From Halodesulfovibrio sp. (lineage in GTDB: Bacteria > Desulfobacterota > Desulfovibrionia > Desulfovibrionales > Desulfovibrionaceae), in NCBI RefSeq assembly GCF_015482765.1, contig NZ_JADMLB010000040.1, forward strand, positions 1-64,000: a stretch of DNA of 64,000 nt, written 5' to 3'. The notes beneath the pieces are model-generated. The model was given only the letters and a program-made list of their open reading frames with translations. It was not told the DNA's origin and did not search any database. A program made the position numbers and the translations under genes. Below are positions 62,919-64,000 of this stretch, piece after piece. Position 1 is the first letter of the stretch. Every line of letters begins with the position of its first letter.

Positions 62919-63866
62919 ATGATCCGTCACTCTTTCTTCATAGTTATTCTCTGCATAACGCTGCTTAGCGGTTGCGCAAAGAATCACACAATTACACCGG
63001 AATCGACGCAGCACTCAGAGGCAGCAAAACGGGCATTTACTCTTCAAAAAGAAGGGAACACCCAAGAGAGCCTTGTATGGTATGCTGAAGCATTAAAGAC
63101 TCAGGAGACACCTGAGCTTCGAAATGGTGTAGGTGCAGCGCTTCTGACCTCTGGATCAACTCAAGCTGCCCTTGATGAATTTAATCGAGCGTTGGCCATC
63201 ACTCCCTCTTCACCGGAAATTCTTACAAACAAAGGCACTGCACTCTATCTCCTAAAAGAATATGCTGACGCTTCTGAAGCATTCACCAAAGCGCTATCTT
63301 ATAATCCAAAACAGGTACAAGCTCTCAATGGAAAAGCCCTTGTAGCTTTAGAGCAGGAAGATTTCGACACCGCATTACGTTTCTTTGTTCAGGCAAGAAA
63401 GGCAGCCCCCCGCAATCTTCATCTGCTATACAATACTGCCATTGCCTTTGAGGGTGCCGGCCTTCTCGAAGATGCAGAGCAATACTTTTCAAAATATATT
63501 TCAAAAGTTCCGAGTGATGAAAAAGCATTTAACGGACGAGGCATCGTCCGATTGAAATTAAAAAAATACGCAGCTGCAGAAGCTGATTTTACACATGCTA
63601 TTGCATTAGCCCCAACAGAAAGTGCCGCCTACTTCAACCGAGGCTTGCTGCACCAAAAACAGCTGCACTACAAACAAGCGGTTAAAGATTACACACGATC
63701 TATTGCTTACACAGCAAACAACGGGACAGCCTATGTTAATCGTGGTGATGCGTATTTTTTACTTGAGGAAAAAGAAAAAGGATGCCGAGATTTACAAAAG
63801 GCATGCGAGAAAGGGCTATGTGGAAAACTTGAGGCATATCAAAATGTTAATTCTTGCTTAGATTAA
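62919..63866 (+). CDS. TPR-repeat lipoprotein in the T2SS operon
   Basis: A 315-residue protein with a lipoprotein signal (LLSGCAKN, lipidated Cys at residue 19) and about seven tetratricopeptide repeats from residue 40 to 310, for example SPEILTNKGTALYLLKEYAD and AYFNRGLLHQKQLHYKQAVK. Near the C-terminus it has a Cys pair (GCRDLQKACEKGLCG) typical of TPR proteins. TPR lipoproteins next to secretion genes often act in assembly or as pilotin-like factors. That role here is inferred only from position. Confidence 0.8.
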   Translation: MIRHSFFIVILCITLLSGCAKNHTITPESTQHSEAAKRAFTLQKEGNTQESLVWYAEALKTQETPELRNGVGAALLTSGSTQAALDEFNRALAITPSSPEILTNKGTALYLLKEYADASEAFTKALSYNPKQVQALNGKALVALEQEDFDTALRFFVQARKAAPRNLHLLYNTAIAFEGAGLLEDAEQYFSKYISKVPSDEKAFNGRGIVRLKLKKYAAAEADFTHAIALAPTESAAYFNRGLLHQKQLHYKQAVKDYTRSIAYTANNGTAYVNRGDAYFLLEEKEKGCRDLQKACEKGLCGKLEAYQNVNSCLD

Positions 63867-63913
63867 AACACCTGCTACCCAACGCAATAAAAGCCACTAG
63901 GTAAGGAATAAAA

Positions 63914-64000
63914 ATGCCTTCTTTTTCATATAAAGCAGTAAACAAAGCCGGTCGGAATACTAAAGGGATTCTGGAGGCTGACAATGAAACACACGCTGTT
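63914..64000 (+). CDS. gspF: type II secretion protein GspF, 5' end only
   Basis: The window cuts this gene after 29 codons. MPSFSYKAVNKAGRNTKGIL and EADNETHAV match the N-terminus of GspF/PilC, where F-x-Y-x-A-x-x-x-x-G-x-x-x-x-G is conserved. AAGGAA lies eight bases before the ATG. GspF is the inner-membrane platform protein of T2SS. The start and identity are supported by the operon context; the rest lies outside. Confidence 0.85.
   Translation, partial: MPSFSYKAVNKAGRNTKGILEADNETHAV

Noticed and set aside
1-64000. CRISPR arrays, insertion sequences, prophage or plasmid genes
   Set aside because: No regularly spaced repeats, transposase, integrase or phage structural genes were seen on either strand.

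Overview
The window looks like a chromosomal segment of a moderately AT-rich marine sulfate reducer of the Desulfovibrionaceae, with Halodesulfovibrio-like genera the best guess. The evidence is a periplasmic selenocysteine formate dehydrogenase with a class III (c3-type) cytochrome subunit, abundant sigma-54 signals, a TRAP transporter linked to redox enzymes, a tandem flagellin/hook cluster, and a gene style (AT-rich spacers, strong intrinsic terminators) typical of that group. The assignment is inferred from gene content, not from a database search.

Layout. 1-544: a probable structured non-coding RNA with its own promoter and terminator. 545-8371: a COG2509-type FAD dehydrogenase, a lone ATP-grasp protein, and a leftward trio of PBP1A, a Cys-cluster protein and a GT39-type glycosyltransferase. 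8702-13230: an RND efflux adaptor and pump, then tRNA-Thr(GGT). 13503-17918: LysR/PACE efflux pair, a 41-aa small gene, an orphan LuxR, LysE exporter, flavodoxin-like reductase. 18254-23627: a chemoreceptor behind a CRP/FNR-type palindrome, two small Met-rich secreted proteins and an M23 peptidase. 23711-27070: NhaC antiporter divergent from a tandem glycine riboswitch and AGCS symporter. 27272-29793: a small protein, an MnmM/YtqB-like methyltransferase, a sigma-54-driven candidate small RNA, and an RlmM-like methyltransferase. 30079-34861: a lone pseudopilin-like protein and the fdhABC operon. 35806-48100: late flagellar genes (ECF-like sigma, flgD, flgE, flgK, flgL, fliD) and two long flagellins. 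48338-50754: a two-component system. 50921-59455: a sigma-54 activator divergent from a TRAP transporter plus an HcnABC/opine-oxidase-like dehydrogenase and RidA. 59945-64000: the start of a type II secretion operon (gspL, M, G, H, TPR lipoprotein, gspF cut by the window edge).

How the genes work together. The fdh operon oxidises formate in the periplasm and passes electrons to c-type cytochromes. The TRAP/FAD/[2Fe-2S]/RidA cluster is read as uptake and oxidation of an amino or imino acid to an imine that RidA hydrolyses; three copies of an operator-like sequence and a sigma-54 promoter lie between it and its activator. The flagellar operon carries its own ECF-like sigma factor, and a 30-nt motif upstream of that operon is repeated upstream of the first flagellin. 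The most novel-looking element is at 28245-28697: clustered TTGTGCA half-sites, a good -24/-12 promoter and about 315 nt of hairpin-rich sequence without a gene, closed by a strong terminator, as expected of an enhancer-controlled regulatory RNA.
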